64,000 bases of DNA from CAWHQZ01 sp963831645 (GCA_963831645.1 CAWHQZ010000014.1:124001-188000); one strand, 5' to 3'. Shown: positions 9,281 through 17,585, numbered from the stretch's first letter. Notes: generated by a model from the letters alone, not told the origin. Translations and numbers: made by a program.

Positions 9281-11481
9281 ATGCCGCGCGATCCCCGCCA
9301 CGACCCGCTCTTCGAGCCGATCGCCATCGGCCCGAAGATTTTGAAGAACCGCTTCTTCCAGGTGCCGCAATGCACCGGCGCCGGCATCGAGCGGCCGGGC
9401 GCCAATGCCACGCACCGGGAGGTGAAGGCGGAAGGCGGCTGGGCGGCGCTCTGCACCGAAGCGTGCATGATCCACCCCGAGATCGGATCAGCCGGTCGCC
9501 ATCGTCGCCAGCCTGTGCGACGAGGGCGACGTCATCAACCACCGGCACATGACCGACGCCGTCCACCAATGGGGTGCGCTCGCCGGCGTCGAGCTCTGCC
9601 ACGCCGGCGGCCTCTCGAACAATCTCGGCAGCCGCTATGTTTCTCCTGCCGCCCACCAGTTCGCCACGCCCTGGATCCCGCAGGTCTACACCTACGAGGC
9701 GGAGGACTGCCGATCTCGCCCGCATCGTCACCATGTTCGGGGAAGCCGCGCGGCGCGCCATCGATGCCGGCTTCGACATCCTCTACGTTCACGGCACCCA
9801 CGGCGCCCTGCCGGTGCAGTTGCTGTCGCGCCATCTCAACCGGCGCAGCGGCCGCTACGGCGGCGACTTCGCCGGTCGTGCCCGGCTGTGGGTGGAGATC
9901 CTGGAAGCGGTGCGCGCCGCGGCCGACGGCCAGTGCGCGGTCGCCACCCGCTTCTCGATCGATCAGCTCTCGGGCTCCGCGCGGCGTCGAGGCGGTCGAC
10001 GACGGCCTGCGCTTCGTCGAGCACGTCACCCGGCTCGGGCTCGTCGATCTCTGGGATGTCAACATCAGCAGCCTCGAGGAATGGGGCGAGGATGCGGGAC
10101 CCTCGCGCTTCTACAGGTCCAACCACCAGGCGCCGTGGACGAGCGAGGTCAGGAAGCATCGCGCAAGGTCCCGGTCGTCGGCGTCGGCCGCTTCACCGAT
10201 CCGGACGAGATGGTCCGCGTTCTCGCGCTCCGGCCAACTGGACATCATCGGCTGCGCGCGGCCCTCGATCGCCGATCCGTGGCTGCCGCGCAAGGTCGAC
10301 GAGGGCCGCAGCCGACGACATCGTCGAATGCATCGGCTGCAACCAGTGCATCGCCCGCTTCGAATACGGCGTGCCGATCGTCTGCACGCAGAACCCGACG
10401 GCGCTCGAGGAGTATCGCCGCGGCTGGCATCCCGAACGCTTTGCGCCGCGCAGCCACGCGACGAGCTGATCGCCGTCGTCGGCGCCGGTCCGGCCGGGCT
10501 CGAATGCGCGCGCGTGCTGGGCCGGCGCGGCTACCGGGTGCACCTGATCGAGGCGGAGACGGCGGTTGGGCGGCCATCTGCGCCACGTCGCCGCGCTGCC
10601 GGGACTGGCCGAGTGGTTTCGCGTCGTGAGCTATCGCGAGAGCGCAGCTCCGCCGCATGGGCAACGTCGAGGTCATGCTGGGAACGGGCGCGGCGACGGC
10701 GGAAGATCTGCTGGACTACGGCTGCGGCGAAGATCGTGCTGGCGACCGGCGCCGGCTGGAACGGCGACGGCCGGGGGCCCGCCGGTCCCGATCCCATTCC
10801 GGGCATCGACGCGGCCTTGCCGGGATTCGTCACGCCGGAGCAGCTCTTCGCCGGCAAGGCGGTCGGCGAAGCGTGGCGGTCCTCGACAGCGACGGCTACT
10901 TCATGGCCGTGAGCCTCGCCGAATTGCTGGCCGACCGCGGCAAGCGGGTGACCCTCATCACGCTCTTCGACCGCGTCGCCCCCTATACGGATTTCACGCT
11001 CGAGGGTCCGAACCTGCGCCGCATGCTGCGCGAGAAGGGCATCGCCTGCCGGGTGGCGAAGTGGATCGAGAGTGCGCAGGCCGGCGCAACCGTGGCGCTG
11101 CGGCTCTACGACGTTTATCGCGACGGGTTCCGGCGCACCGACGAGCCGAAGTCCGGCGAGCCGCCGCGCCGCGCCGGCTGCGAAACGGAGGACTTTCGCT
11201 GCGACACGCGTCGTGCTGTGCACCGGCCGCCATTCCAATACCGGTCTCTAGCGCGATCTCGCCGCCCGGCGGTCCGATTGGGCCGGCAAGGGCCTCCTGG
11301 GCGTCTACCGGGCCGGCGACTGCCTGGCGCCCGCGCTACATCGCCGATGCGGTATTCGACGGCCATCGCATGGGGCGCGAGATCGACAGCCCCGATCCAG
11401 CAGCGCCCGCGCGCCATCATCCGCGAGCGCCGCATCTGGGGTGGCGAGGCCTGGCCAAAACTCGGTGACCCCGTGCTGTGA
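9281..11481 (+). pseudogene. Trimethylamine/dimethylamine dehydrogenase-like FMN/4Fe-4S/FAD protein (frameshifted)
   Basis: About 733 aa over 2.2 kb, the size of trimethylamine dehydrogenase. N-terminal TIM barrel: DPLFEPIAIGPKILKNRFFQVP, AEGGWAALCTEACMIHPEI, DLWDVNISSLEEWGED. The iron-sulfur loop ECIGCNQCIARFEYGVPIVC gives the CxxCxxC plus later Cys pattern of this family. Then comes the nucleotide-binding domain, IAVVGAGPAGLECARVLGRR, and the C-terminal fold with VLCTGRHSNTG and GLLGVYRAGDC. More than ten frame changes break it, and one TAG replaces the expected Tyr near 11252. The family oxidatively N-demethylates methylated amines; the exact substrate is inferred only from family. The preferred end is TGA 11481, after IIRERRIWGG. 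Confidence 0.75.
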
Positions 11482-11551
11482 CTATAATAATGAATTTGCG
11501 CGTGGCGCGGGCCTCCACGAAACCGTCGATCGTCGGCGATGCGAGGGGATG

Positions 11552-11604
11552 ACGGCTGTGTCTCTCTCGCCCACACCGCGTCATCCCCCGCGAAAGCGGG
11601 GGAT
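11552..11604. repeat. Dispersed hairpin repeat with GNRA loop (copy b)
   Basis: CCCCCGC-GAAA-GCGGGGG at 11585-11602 is a perfect 7-bp stem with a GAAA tetraloop, preceded by CGTCAT and followed by ATCC. About 20 bp upstream, GGGGATGACG at 11556-11565 is the inverted partner of CGTCATCCCC. The surrounding 11482-11745 stretch holds no gene that I can recognise and marks the left edge of the accessory island. Confidence 0.65.
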
Positions 11605-11745
11605 CCAATCATGAGCCTCATTCCCGTCATCGCCGTCCCCGGGCTCTTCGACCCCGGAGACCAGACCCGGCGATCCTCTTCGGCACTCGCACATGCATCT
11701 CGAACCGGCTGATGATATCGTAGAGCCACGCTTGGAGCTTTCCGC

Positions 11746-11930
11746 ATGGCGGACATTCTCATTCGCAAGGTCGACCACCCGACCAAGGAGCTGCTGCGGA
11801 GACGTGGGATGACACGCAACCCTTCGGATCCTGGCTGGTGTCGATCTCCCGCCCGGGCGTCGAGCTCGAGGACATTCTCGACCTGCTGCGCCGGGCTCCC
11901 GTCCGGCCTCCCGCGACGGATAGCCGGCCG
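11746..11930 (+). pseudogene. FitA-like antitoxin, copy 1, internal deletion
   Basis: Starts MADILIRKVDHPTKELLRRR, a ribbon-helix-helix antitoxin start nearly identical to the intact copy at 13533. After the cgt at about 11806 the sequence jumps to the part encoding DDTQPFGSWLVSISRPGVELED, losing about 80 bp and shifting frame, so the tail is only readable in another frame (11838 onward). Upstream sequence is also shared with copy 2 (CTGATGATATCGT, GAGCTTT). No toxin follows it. This is a genuine deletion relic rather than a one-base error. Confidence 0.75.
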
Positions 11931-12055
11931 GATCCTGGTGCGATCGGCGGGGTGCGCCAAGTAACGATCGTCGCGGACTTCTGGTGCCCTCGCAATCGGA
12001 TATTGTACAAGGACTCGTGTACGGTGCCGTCTGTAGCCGGGACGAGGATCTGACA

Positions 12056-12245
12056 ATGCAAGCTCGCAAACGATCCACCAAACCGCGACGCCCTGCCCAA
12101 GCTGTGGAGTTTCGGTTCAAGATCGAGGCCTATACGCCCGAAACCATGCCGATGGTCCGGCTCGGGGAATACATCCGCGAGCTTTCTCAGGTGCTCGGCG
12201 AACTGACATCCGTGCATTTCCCGCGCGTGGAAAGCGGCAGTACCG
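12056..12245 (+). pseudogene. Truncated hypothetical protein (possible PIN-partner) N-terminal part
   Basis: Reading from ATG 12056 gives MQARKRSTKPRRPAQAVEF, then FKIEAYTPETMPMVRLGEYI and HFPRVESGSTG, after which homology appears to stop and the frame runs into an unrelated toxin fragment. I recall similar small proteins preceding PIN-domain genes in Rhizobiales, which fits its position, but this is memory-based. The sequence shows a small basic N-terminus followed by a helical segment ending at the junction near 12245. Probably the surviving half of an antitoxin-like gene. Confidence 0.4.
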
Positions 12246-12266
12246 GCTGGCCCCCGCGGCGCCCGG

Positions 12267-12604
12267 GTCGAAAATCCGAAGGAGCGTATCGAATTTCTTG
12301 TGCAAGCACTCGACAAGGCCAGGACCAGGATCGTTGTCCCCACCCCGGCATTGAGCGAAGTTTTGGTTAGGGCTGGCGCCGAGGCATCACAGCAAATCAT
12401 CGAGCAGCTGCAAAAATATTCGGTCTTCCGCATCGAGCCCTTTGACGCGCGGGCGGCCATTGAGGTTGCGGCATTGGGTCGTGCAGCGCTTGACACCGGG
12501 AAGATTAAGGGTCCTTCAGCGGCAACTTGGGCGAAGGTCAAATATGACCGTCAGATCATCGCCATAGCGAAAGTGTGCGGGGCGACGGCCATATATTCCG
12601 ACTA
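12267..12604 (+). pseudogene. PIN-domain nuclease (VapC-like toxin), both ends missing
   Basis: The fragment ERIEFLVQALDKARTRIVVP, then ALSEVLVRAG with its conserved Glu, PFDARAAIEVAALG, KVKYDRQIIAIAKVCGA and finally IYSD, matches the central and C-terminal parts of a PIN nuclease (catalytic E, D and D). The N-terminal strand with the first catalytic Asp is missing and replaced by the preceding hypothetical gene. The C-terminus stops at YSD, where it abuts the end of the opposite-strand NYN gene. Both boundaries look like deletion junctions. PIN toxins cleave RNA; this one should be inactive. Confidence 0.65.
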
Positions 12605-13279
12605 CCAGCTCGCCGGTCTCGTTATGTTGGTTCCGGGGATAGTCGGCGGAAACTGCGACCGAGCAAGATGGGAATTGTGTATGTACCGGGTGAACGTTGC
12701 AGCCTTGACCAGCGTTGGATGTGCAGCCACCCACTTGCCCTTAACTTTGCCCTGTATGACAGGGGAAAGTAACCCGACTGGCTTTCCGACTTCCTTCACA
12801 ACGATGTTGATTGGTTCCAGTAGATCCGTGTCGTTGGTCAGAACTACAGCGGCGTCAAATGCCCCGGTAAACGCGTCACGAACCAAGTGGGACGCCAGTG
12901 CGACATCGCTACCCTTCTCTTCAGCCTTTTCCACCAGAACCAGGTCAGGAAGTGCGGCTGGCCACGCGTAGGTGATCGGTTTGGCCTGCAGGGGTCTTGC
13001 AAGCGCGGCCCAGCGCTGAGAATACCGGAACGTTCCGAAAAACGATCGGATCTGGGGGACGGTACCGAGCGCATCCAGGTAAATCTGTTGGCGGGCGGGT
13101 GCGTCGCGATCGAGTTTCCCGGACACTCTTGTCGTGTAATATTTCACGCCTTGCACCACGTAGGGGGCCTGCAGAACGACCTGCGCCAGGCTCATGAGAT
13201 TGAGCCACTTGAAGTGAGGGTAGTGTTTCAGGCGTCTGTTGTAGAGGTTCAAGCCGTCTACATAGACCGTGGTTCGCAT
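12602..13279 (-). CDS. NYN domain-containing protein (LabA/PIN-like RNase fold)
   Basis: 225-aa intact protein of the NYN family, PIN-like nucleases thought to act on RNA. It starts MRTTVYVDGLNLYNRRL with the first acidic residue; KGSDVALASHLVRDAF and AAVVLTNDTDLLEPI provide the other conserved acidic positions. The C-terminus HLARSQFPPTIPG and ITRPASW is typical for a bacterial subgroup. GC content is visibly lower than in flanking genes, consistent with acquisition. It is one of the few undamaged genes in the island. Role unknown; some NYN genes travel with defence or toxin loci. Confidence 0.85.
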   Translation of the reverse strand: MRTTVYVDGLNLYNRRLKHYPHFKWLNLMSLAQVVLQAPYVVQGVKYYTTRVSGKLDRDAPARQQIYLDALGTVPQIRSFFGTFRYSQRWAALARPLQAKPITYAWPAALPDLVLVEKAEEKGSDVALASHLVRDAFTGAFDAAVVLTNDTDLLEPINIVVKEVGKPVGLLSPVIQGKVKGKWVAAHPTLVKAATFTRYIHNSHLARSQFPPTIPGTNITRPASW

Positions 13280-13300
13280 CGTGCCGCCCCTCCCAAAGCA

Positions 13301-13354
13301 AAGGCCGCTTGGGATTTCTCCCGCGCGGCCTTTGAGCCTGCAGCACGCTGCAGG
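13301..13354. repeat. Two inverted repeats upstream of NYN gene
   Basis: AAGGCCGC at 13301-13308 pairs with GCGGCCTT at 13325-13332 (16-nt loop), and CCTGCAG-CACG-CTGCAGG forms a perfect palindrome at 13337-13354. They lie between the divergent NYN and FitA genes. They could be operator or terminator-like structures; the sequence alone does not decide. Confidence 0.45.
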
Positions 13355-13532
13355 TGGGTTCTGCCACTACCTAGTTTGATGCTACCCCAATTGCAAGAGT
13401 CCTTAAATGGGCAGGTTAACCCATTCTGCCGCAATCGCCAGGCCCGGACCCGGCGAGCCTCTTCGATACGCGCACAAGCTCTCAAACTGCCTGATGATAT
13501 CGTGATATTTACGTAATGCTCGGAGCTTTTGC

Positions 13533-13790
13533 ATGGCCGACATTCTCATTCGCAAGGTAGACGAGGCGACCAAGGAACTGCTGCGGAAACGTGCCCGGCG
13601 GCGTGGCAAGAGCCTGGAAGCGGATCTGCGCGACACCCTCGAGCTGCTTGCTCGTGAGGATGCGGAAACGCCCGACGACACGCAGCCCTTCGGATCCTGG
13701 CTGGTCTCGATCTCCCGCCCGGGCGTCGAGCTCGAGGACGTCCTCGACCTGCTGCACCGGGCTCCCGTCCGGCCTGCCCCGATAGAGTAG
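13533..13790 (+). CDS. FitA-like ribbon-helix-helix antitoxin, copy 2
   Basis: 85-aa antitoxin. The N-terminus MADILIRKVDEATKELLRKR, followed by ARRRGKSLEADLRDTLELL, is the Arc/FitA-type DNA-binding domain. The C-terminal SWLVSISRPGVELEDVLDLL is the toxin-binding tail. Intact, with the FitB-type toxin immediately downstream. Such antitoxins repress their own promoter and neutralise a PIN-domain RNase. Because the toxin is broken, this antitoxin is now orphaned, though it could still bind related PIN toxins. Copy 1 at 11746 has an internal deletion. Confidence 0.85.
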   Translation: MADILIRKVDEATKELLRKRARRRGKSLEADLRDTLELLAREDAETPDDTQPFGSWLVSISRPGVELEDVLDLLHRAPVRPAPIE

Positions 13791-13795
13791 CCAGC

Positions 13796-14052
13796 CTGAT
13801 CCTTCTCGACACCAACGTGCTTTCCGAGCGCTGCGGCCACGGCCCTTCGCCGTTGTGGTCAAATGGCTCAACGTTCACTTCGATACGTGCGCAATTCTCC
13901 AGCGTGACGATCTTCGAGCTTGCCGAGGGCATGACGCAGCTGGCGCCCGGCAGGCGGCGCGAGGCGCTGGAAACCGCAATCTCGCGCATGGTGCGAAGGT
14001 TCGGCCCGCACGTCTATGCCTTCGACCGGCCCGCCGCCTATGCTTGGCCTGG
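13796..14052 (+). pseudogene. FitB-like PIN toxin, decayed
   Basis: Directly after the antitoxin, ILLDTNVLSE encodes the first catalytic Asp of a FitB/VapC PIN toxin, but the expected start codon is CTG. The middle VVKWLNVHFDT lies in a second frame, then SSVTIFELAEGMTQLAPGRR and VYAFDRPAAYAW return to the first, showing a compensating pair of indels. The C-terminus with the last catalytic residues is missing: at about 14052 the sequence joins a fragment from the opposite strand. Clearly inactive. Confidence 0.7.
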
Positions 14053-14054
14053 TT

Positions 14055-14280
14055 CAGCAGTACGACCGTGGGTACGCGCACGCCACCCTCCGGCGGCGTC
14101 AGCAGCACCTCGGTCGGATAGAGCGGCTGCTCGAACTGCGAAGTGAGCGTGGCGACGATGGTGCTCGGGCTGGGGCGATTGGCGGTGTCGTTTTGCAGGT
14201 GAGGGCAGGGCGGGTTTTACGGAACTCGGCGCCGACAGTCGGGTCGAACGCGACGAAGCTCCAGACCACCTTGTCCGTGG
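14055..14280 (-). pseudogene. MazF/PemK-like toxin fragment
   Basis: On the minus strand, VVWSFVAFDPTVGAEFRKTR matches the N-terminal SH3-like barrel of MazF/PemK endoribonuclease toxins. In another frame, ANRPSPSTIVATLTSQFEQP and LYPTEVLLTPPEGG, then VVLLNQ, match the central and C-terminal strands. The two pieces are separated by at least one frameshift, the start and the final helix are missing, and no antitoxin is visible. It is fused tail to tail with the FitB relic, marking a deletion junction near 14052. Confidence 0.6.
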
Positions 14281-14352
14281 CGCGATGGCTCCAACGCGCG
14301 GCCGGTATTGCTGTAAGCTGCTACACGCCCGTCAACCCGAGAAGCCCGCCCC

Positions 14353-14681
14353 ATGTACCGCCTGCACGCCTTCTGCCAGTCTGGCAACTGCTACAAGGTC
14401 GCCTTCTTCCTCCGCGCCATCGGGCAGCCGTGCGAGATGGTGCTCGTCGACTATCTGAGCGGCGGGACGTGCGATGCGGCCTGGCGCGAGACCACCAACG
14501 AGATGGGCGAGGCGCCGGTGCTCGAGGACGGCCGGCGCCGCCTGACGCAATCGGGCGCCATCCTCACCTATCTCGCCGGCCGGCATGGCCGCTTCGGCGG
14601 CTCGGACGAGTACGAGAAGGTGGAGATCCTGCGCTGGCTGCTGTTCGACAACCACAAGTTCACCAGCTACTTCGCGAGCTG
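14353..14681 (+). pseudogene. Glutathione S-transferase, N-terminal domain only
   Basis: MYRLHAFCQSGNCYKVAFFL followed by CEMVLVDYLSGGT, and MGEAPVLEDGRRRLTQSGAI with the conserved cis-Pro and Gln-Ser glutathione contacts, form a GST thioredoxin-fold domain. The second, helical domain begins (EYEKVEILRWLLFDNHKFTS) but is cut at about residue 108, where unrelated sequence begins. That sequence contains GTCCACGAAACCATCGA, which resembles a stretch near 11510. A full GST would be about 200 aa. Truncated relic. Confidence 0.7.
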
Positions 14682-14889
14682 TCGTGGGCGTCCACGAAAC
14701 CATCGAATCCTTTCTACAAGCTCTTGGCGCGGGGAGAATTTTCTCACAAGTGCTTGCGCAAGGGTGACGAAAAAGGAGGTGCGTCTGCCGCCAGCCCGGC
14801 TACTGCCTCCATTCGTCGCCCGGCATGATTCGGCGCATGAACTCGTCAAACAGCGGCACGGTGAACGCCGTATCGCCGTGACTCGGACT

Positions 14890-15990
14890 TCAGACCATGC
14901 CCTTGGCGATCAGTTGACTCCGCGTGGGACCGAGCGACGTTACCTCGCGGTTCAGTTGCTCGGCGATGTCGCCGGAGCGATGCGGACCCGCTCCGAGCTC
15001 CGCCATGGCGCGGAGGTATTTCTTTTCCAAGGGCGTCAGGCGATCGAAGCGAACCCGGAAGAAGCTTTCATCCAGCGCCGCAACGGCCGTCTCGGACGCG
15101 AGTTCGACTTCCTTGACCGTGATCGGAGATGATTCGGCGGCATCCCAGGCGTGTTTGCCCCATTCCTGGAGAAAGTATGGGTAGCCATGCGTCTCCTCGA
15201 CAATTCGCTCCAGTCCGTCTTCGGTCACGTGCACGCCCTGATCGCTCGCCGGCTTGGCGATGGCGATGCGCGCCGCCTCCGGCTCGAGTGGGCCGACTTG
15301 CGGAAAGTCGAACAGGCGTTCGGCGTAAGACTTGGCTCGGCCCATTCTCCCGGGGAGTTGCGGCAAGCCGGCGCCTACCAGCACGACAGGCAAGCTGCGC
15401 TGCGCGGTGCGATGCAGGGCGGTGATGAGCGCGGCAAGCTGGTCTTCCTCGACGTATTGCAGCTCATCGATGAACATGGCGAGTGCGGCGCCGGCTGCCT
15501 TCGCTGCTGCGCCCGCCGCCTCGAGCAACGCCTGCAGGTCGTGCTCGAGATCGCCGTTGTCCGCAAGTCCCGGCTCCGGCTCGAAATCGATCCCCACCTC
15601 TATGTCCTGGTACTTCACCTTGAGCGCCTTGGCGAAACCGGCCAGGGCGCGCAAGGCGCGCCGGGCAAGCTCCCTTGCCTTGGCGGTCCGCGACAGCCTC
15701 AGGAGCGCTTGTCGCAGCTGGGGGGCCAGAATCGCCGGCAGGGACCGGCTTTCGGGAGCCTCCACTCTTATCGTGTGAATGCCGGCAGCTTCCGCATCAT
15801 CGCGCATGCGGTCGAGCAGGACCGTCTTGCCTACGCCGCGCAGGCCGATCATGATTATGCTCTTGGCGGGGCGGCCGGCCCTGACCCGTGCAAGTGTAAT
15901 CCGTATCGTCTCCCGCAATTCACCACGGCCCGCCAATTCGGGCGGAGGAGTGCCGGCGCCGGGCGCATAGGGGTTTCTGACCGGGTCCAT
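14890..15990 (-). CDS. AAA-type ATP-binding protein, C-terminus cut by in-frame UGA
   Basis: 366-aa P-loop ATPase. Walker A is MIGLRGVGKTVLLDRM near residue 50, Walker B is ALAMFIDELQYVEEDQ near 175, sensor-like VVLVGAGLPQLPGRMG follows, and a winged-helix-like tail contains HRSGDIAEQLNREVTSLGPT. After KGMV a TGA (14890-14892) interrupts, but the same frame continues as SPSHGDTAFTVPLFDEFMRR and on to TAG at 14800-14802, about 30 more residues typical of this family's end. The TGA probably replaced a Trp codon. Such ATPases occur on prophages and islands; function unknown. AT-rich upstream sequence at 15991-16070 probably holds its promoter. Confidence 0.75.
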   Translation of the reverse strand: MDPVRNPYAPGAGTPPPELAGRGELRETIRITLARVRAGRPAKSIIMIGLRGVGKTVLLDRMRDDAEAAGIHTIRVEAPESRSLPAILAPQLRQALLRLSRTAKARELARRALRALAGFAKALKVKYQDIEVGIDFEPEPGLADNGDLEHDLQALLEAAGAAAKAAGAALAMFIDELQYVEEDQLAALITALHRTAQRSLPVVLVGAGLPQLPGRMGRAKSYAERLFDFPQVGPLEPEAARIAIAKPASDQGVHVTEDGLERIVEETHGYPYFLQEWGKHAWDAAESSPITVKEVELASETAVAALDESFFRVRFDRLTPLEKKYLRAMAELGAGPHRSGDIAEQLNREVTSLGPTRSQLIAKGMV

Positions 15991-16354
15991 TTGCTTGGTT
16001 ATAACTAATTTTGGAGATTTACAACAGAGCTATAAACTAAGTAAAACCTGTCAAACCAGCAGTGCGCGATTCGTGAGCGATTGGCGTGTCGAGCCGGTAT
16101 CAACTCCCGAAACGGCAATGACATGTGTTTTCGGGCAAACCGACGAAAGCCTGAACTCTTCCGGTAAGACCGGCAAGCAGCCGCACAATCTCAATTCCGT
16201 CATCGCCGTCCACGGGCTTCGACCCGGGGATCAGAATCCGGCGATCCTCACCACCCGTCATTCTGGCGCAAGCCAGAATCCCGCTTGGACCATCGAAAAA
16301 GGAAGGCGCTTGGGTATACCCGCCCACAAGCGGCTCTGGATCTAGACCCGTCGA
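15991..16354. other. Non-coding island stretch with hairpin repeat
   Basis: No gene is supported here. The first 80 bases are AT-rich and lie upstream of the minus-strand ATPase; TTGTCA/TTGACA-like and TATA-like stretches occur but spacing is poor. From 16195 a repeat-rich segment (CCGTCATCGCCGTCCACGGG and onward) resembles 11620-11660, and the GCAA-loop hairpin at 16260-16279 belongs to the dispersed repeat family. Confidence 0.5.
16260..16279. repeat. Dispersed hairpin repeat with GNRA loop (copy c)
   Basis: ATTCTGGC-GCAA-GCCAGAAT is a perfect 8-bp stem with a GNRA tetraloop, preceded by CCGTC and followed by CCCGCTTGG. Same architecture as the elements at 11585 and 30604. Confidence 0.7.
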
Positions 16355-16442
16355 TGTTGCGCTTCGCTCTCATCAGGCCTTCGATCTCACGCAGCGCGCG
16401 CAAATAGGCGCGCCGTGTCCTGATCGGGGCCATCTCCGTCAT
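16355..16442 (-). pseudogene. HigA-like antitoxin N-terminal fragment
   Basis: MTEMAPIRTRRAYLRALREI then EGLMRAKRN matches the N-terminal helix of HigA-type antitoxins, which normally continue into a Xre helix-turn-helix. Here homology ends after about 30 residues and runs into repeat sequence. The ATG overlaps the stop of the upstream HTH gene (ATGA), so it was once translationally coupled to it. Confidence 0.5.
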
Positions 16443-16876
16443 GCGGCGAGGCGATAGTTCGACGGGTCCGACCCATCGATCAAAATCGGCTGCTGCACTG
16501 CGCTGGTCACCGACCAGCCGCTGATCTCGCTGATGCCGTCTTTCACCTTGAGTTTCAGCCTCTCGATCGCGTACAGCCGGAGGAGCGTTTCCGCGTTGGC
16601 GTCGATTTCCGTTTCACCGCGCTCCCAGCGGCCGATGGTGAGCGGCTCACGGTGGATCATCGCTGCCAGTTCGGCCTGCGTCATGCCCATTTCAGTGCGC
16701 AGGAAGCGCATCTCCCGGCCATTCATCATCGCCCCGCGCGTAACGATGCCGAGCGTGATCGCCCGATGGAGGCCGTTCACGTTCGGAATGCGGACGACGT
16801 CGTCGGCGGCAAGGGACGATACCCGGGCAATGAACACATTATCCAATCCGCAATCGGTGTACCTGTACGCGTTCAT
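16439..16876 (-). CDS. Xre/MqsA-like helix-turn-helix protein
   Basis: 145 aa. A C-terminal Cro/CI-type HTH is clear: REMRFLRTEMGMTQAELAAM and then REPLTIGRWERGE. The N-terminus MNAYRYTDCGLDNVFI is shared with a group of small regulators that follow a toxin gene (memory-based; often annotated next to DUF4258 proteins). The preceding same-strand fragment ending VTVMWRDEPMQ could be that toxin's C-terminus, 16 bases away. Likely a surviving antitoxin/autorepressor whose toxin was deleted. The frame is intact. Confidence 0.7.
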   Translation of the reverse strand: MNAYRYTDCGLDNVFIARVSSLAADDVVRIPNVNGLHRAITLGIVTRGAMMNGREMRFLRTEMGMTQAELAAMIHREPLTIGRWERGETEIDANAETLLRLYAIERLKLKVKDGISEISGWSVTSAVQQPILIDGSDPSNYRLAA

Positions 16877-16892
16877 TTGCCGTACTCATGGC

Positions 16893-16962
16893 TCATTGCA
16901 TTGGTTCGTCTCGCCACATGACCGTGACGATCTTTATCTTGGGGGTTCGATCCATGGAAGCG
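16893..16962 (-). pseudogene. Toxin-like C-terminal fragment upstream of the HTH gene
   Basis: About 20 codons reading KIKIVTVMWRDEPMQ before a stop. The position, immediately upstream of an antitoxin-like HTH gene, and the ending fit the C-terminus of a small basic toxin of the DUF4258 kind. Upstream sequence shows no continuation in any frame. Low-confidence relic. Confidence 0.3.
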
Positions 16963-17040
16963 CGATGACTATCCGGTTTTCCAACCAGGCAATGAATTGG
17001 GCCCGGGCGTTTCCATGTTACATCCGGCGAACGTATATCA

Positions 17041-17285
17041 TGAAGGTCGTCATGCGGGTCGCCAAATGGGGCAACAGTCTCGCCATTGGCCTGCCGCGCC
17101 CGGTTGTCGAGGCGCTGGGCCTCGAGGAGGGCGATTCGGTCGAGGTCCATGTCCTGGGGTCGCGGTCGTTCGAGATCGGCAGGGCGGCGCGGCCGCGGGA
17201 ACTGATCGCCGGGCTGCGGAAGTACCGCGGCCGGCTGCCGGCCGGATTCAGGTTCGACCGGCTCGAGGCGCGTGAGCGCGGCTGA
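17041..17285 (+). CDS. AbrB/MazE-type antitoxin
   Basis: 81 aa. MRVAKWGNSLAIGLPRPVVE and ALGLEEGDSVEVHVLG form the swapped-hairpin AbrB DNA-binding fold. The tail RELIAGLRKYRGRLPAGF followed by DRLEARERG is the toxin-binding region. It overlaps the VapC-like gene start by 14 bp (GTG 17272), the usual arrangement for AbrB-VapC pairs with transcriptional autoregulation. ATG 17041 or ATG 17053 could be used; the domain starts at the second. The gene is intact although its toxin is broken. Confidence 0.85.
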
Positions 17286-17585
17286 CGCCTTCTTCGACAC
17301 CAGTGTTCTCCTGTATCTGTTGTCGGCCGATCAACGCAAGGCGGACCGGGCGGAGGCGCTGTCGGCCCGGGGTGGAGTGGTCAGCGTACAGGTCCTGAAC
17401 GAGTTCGCCGCCGTCGCTTTACGCAAGCTCGTCCTGGCGCTGCCCGAGGTGCGCGAGGTTGCTTTCGGCCATCCGTGCCGCCTGCACCGTGAGGCCGATC
17501 GACATCGAGACCCATGCGTCGGTGTCGCCATATTGCCGGTGCGAGCCGATGAAGCGCGCGCGTGACGCATCAAGCCGCCGATAGC
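17272..17585 (+). pseudogene. VapC-like PIN toxin, frameshifted and truncated
   Basis: Starts MSAADAFFDTSVLLYLLSAD with the first catalytic Asp; VSVQVLNEFAAVALRKL carries the conserved Glu. After VREV an extra T near 17460 shifts the frame; the proper frame continues SAIRAACTVRPIDIETHASV, then turns into sequence unlike a PIN protein, so the last catalytic Asp region is absent. In the unshifted frame translation stops at 17565. The paired AbrB antitoxin remains. Confidence 0.65.

Noticed and set aside
16935..16960. tRNA-like GGTTCGATCC stretch
   Set aside because: No acceptor stem, anticodon arm or CCA context around it; it lies in the toxin relic.
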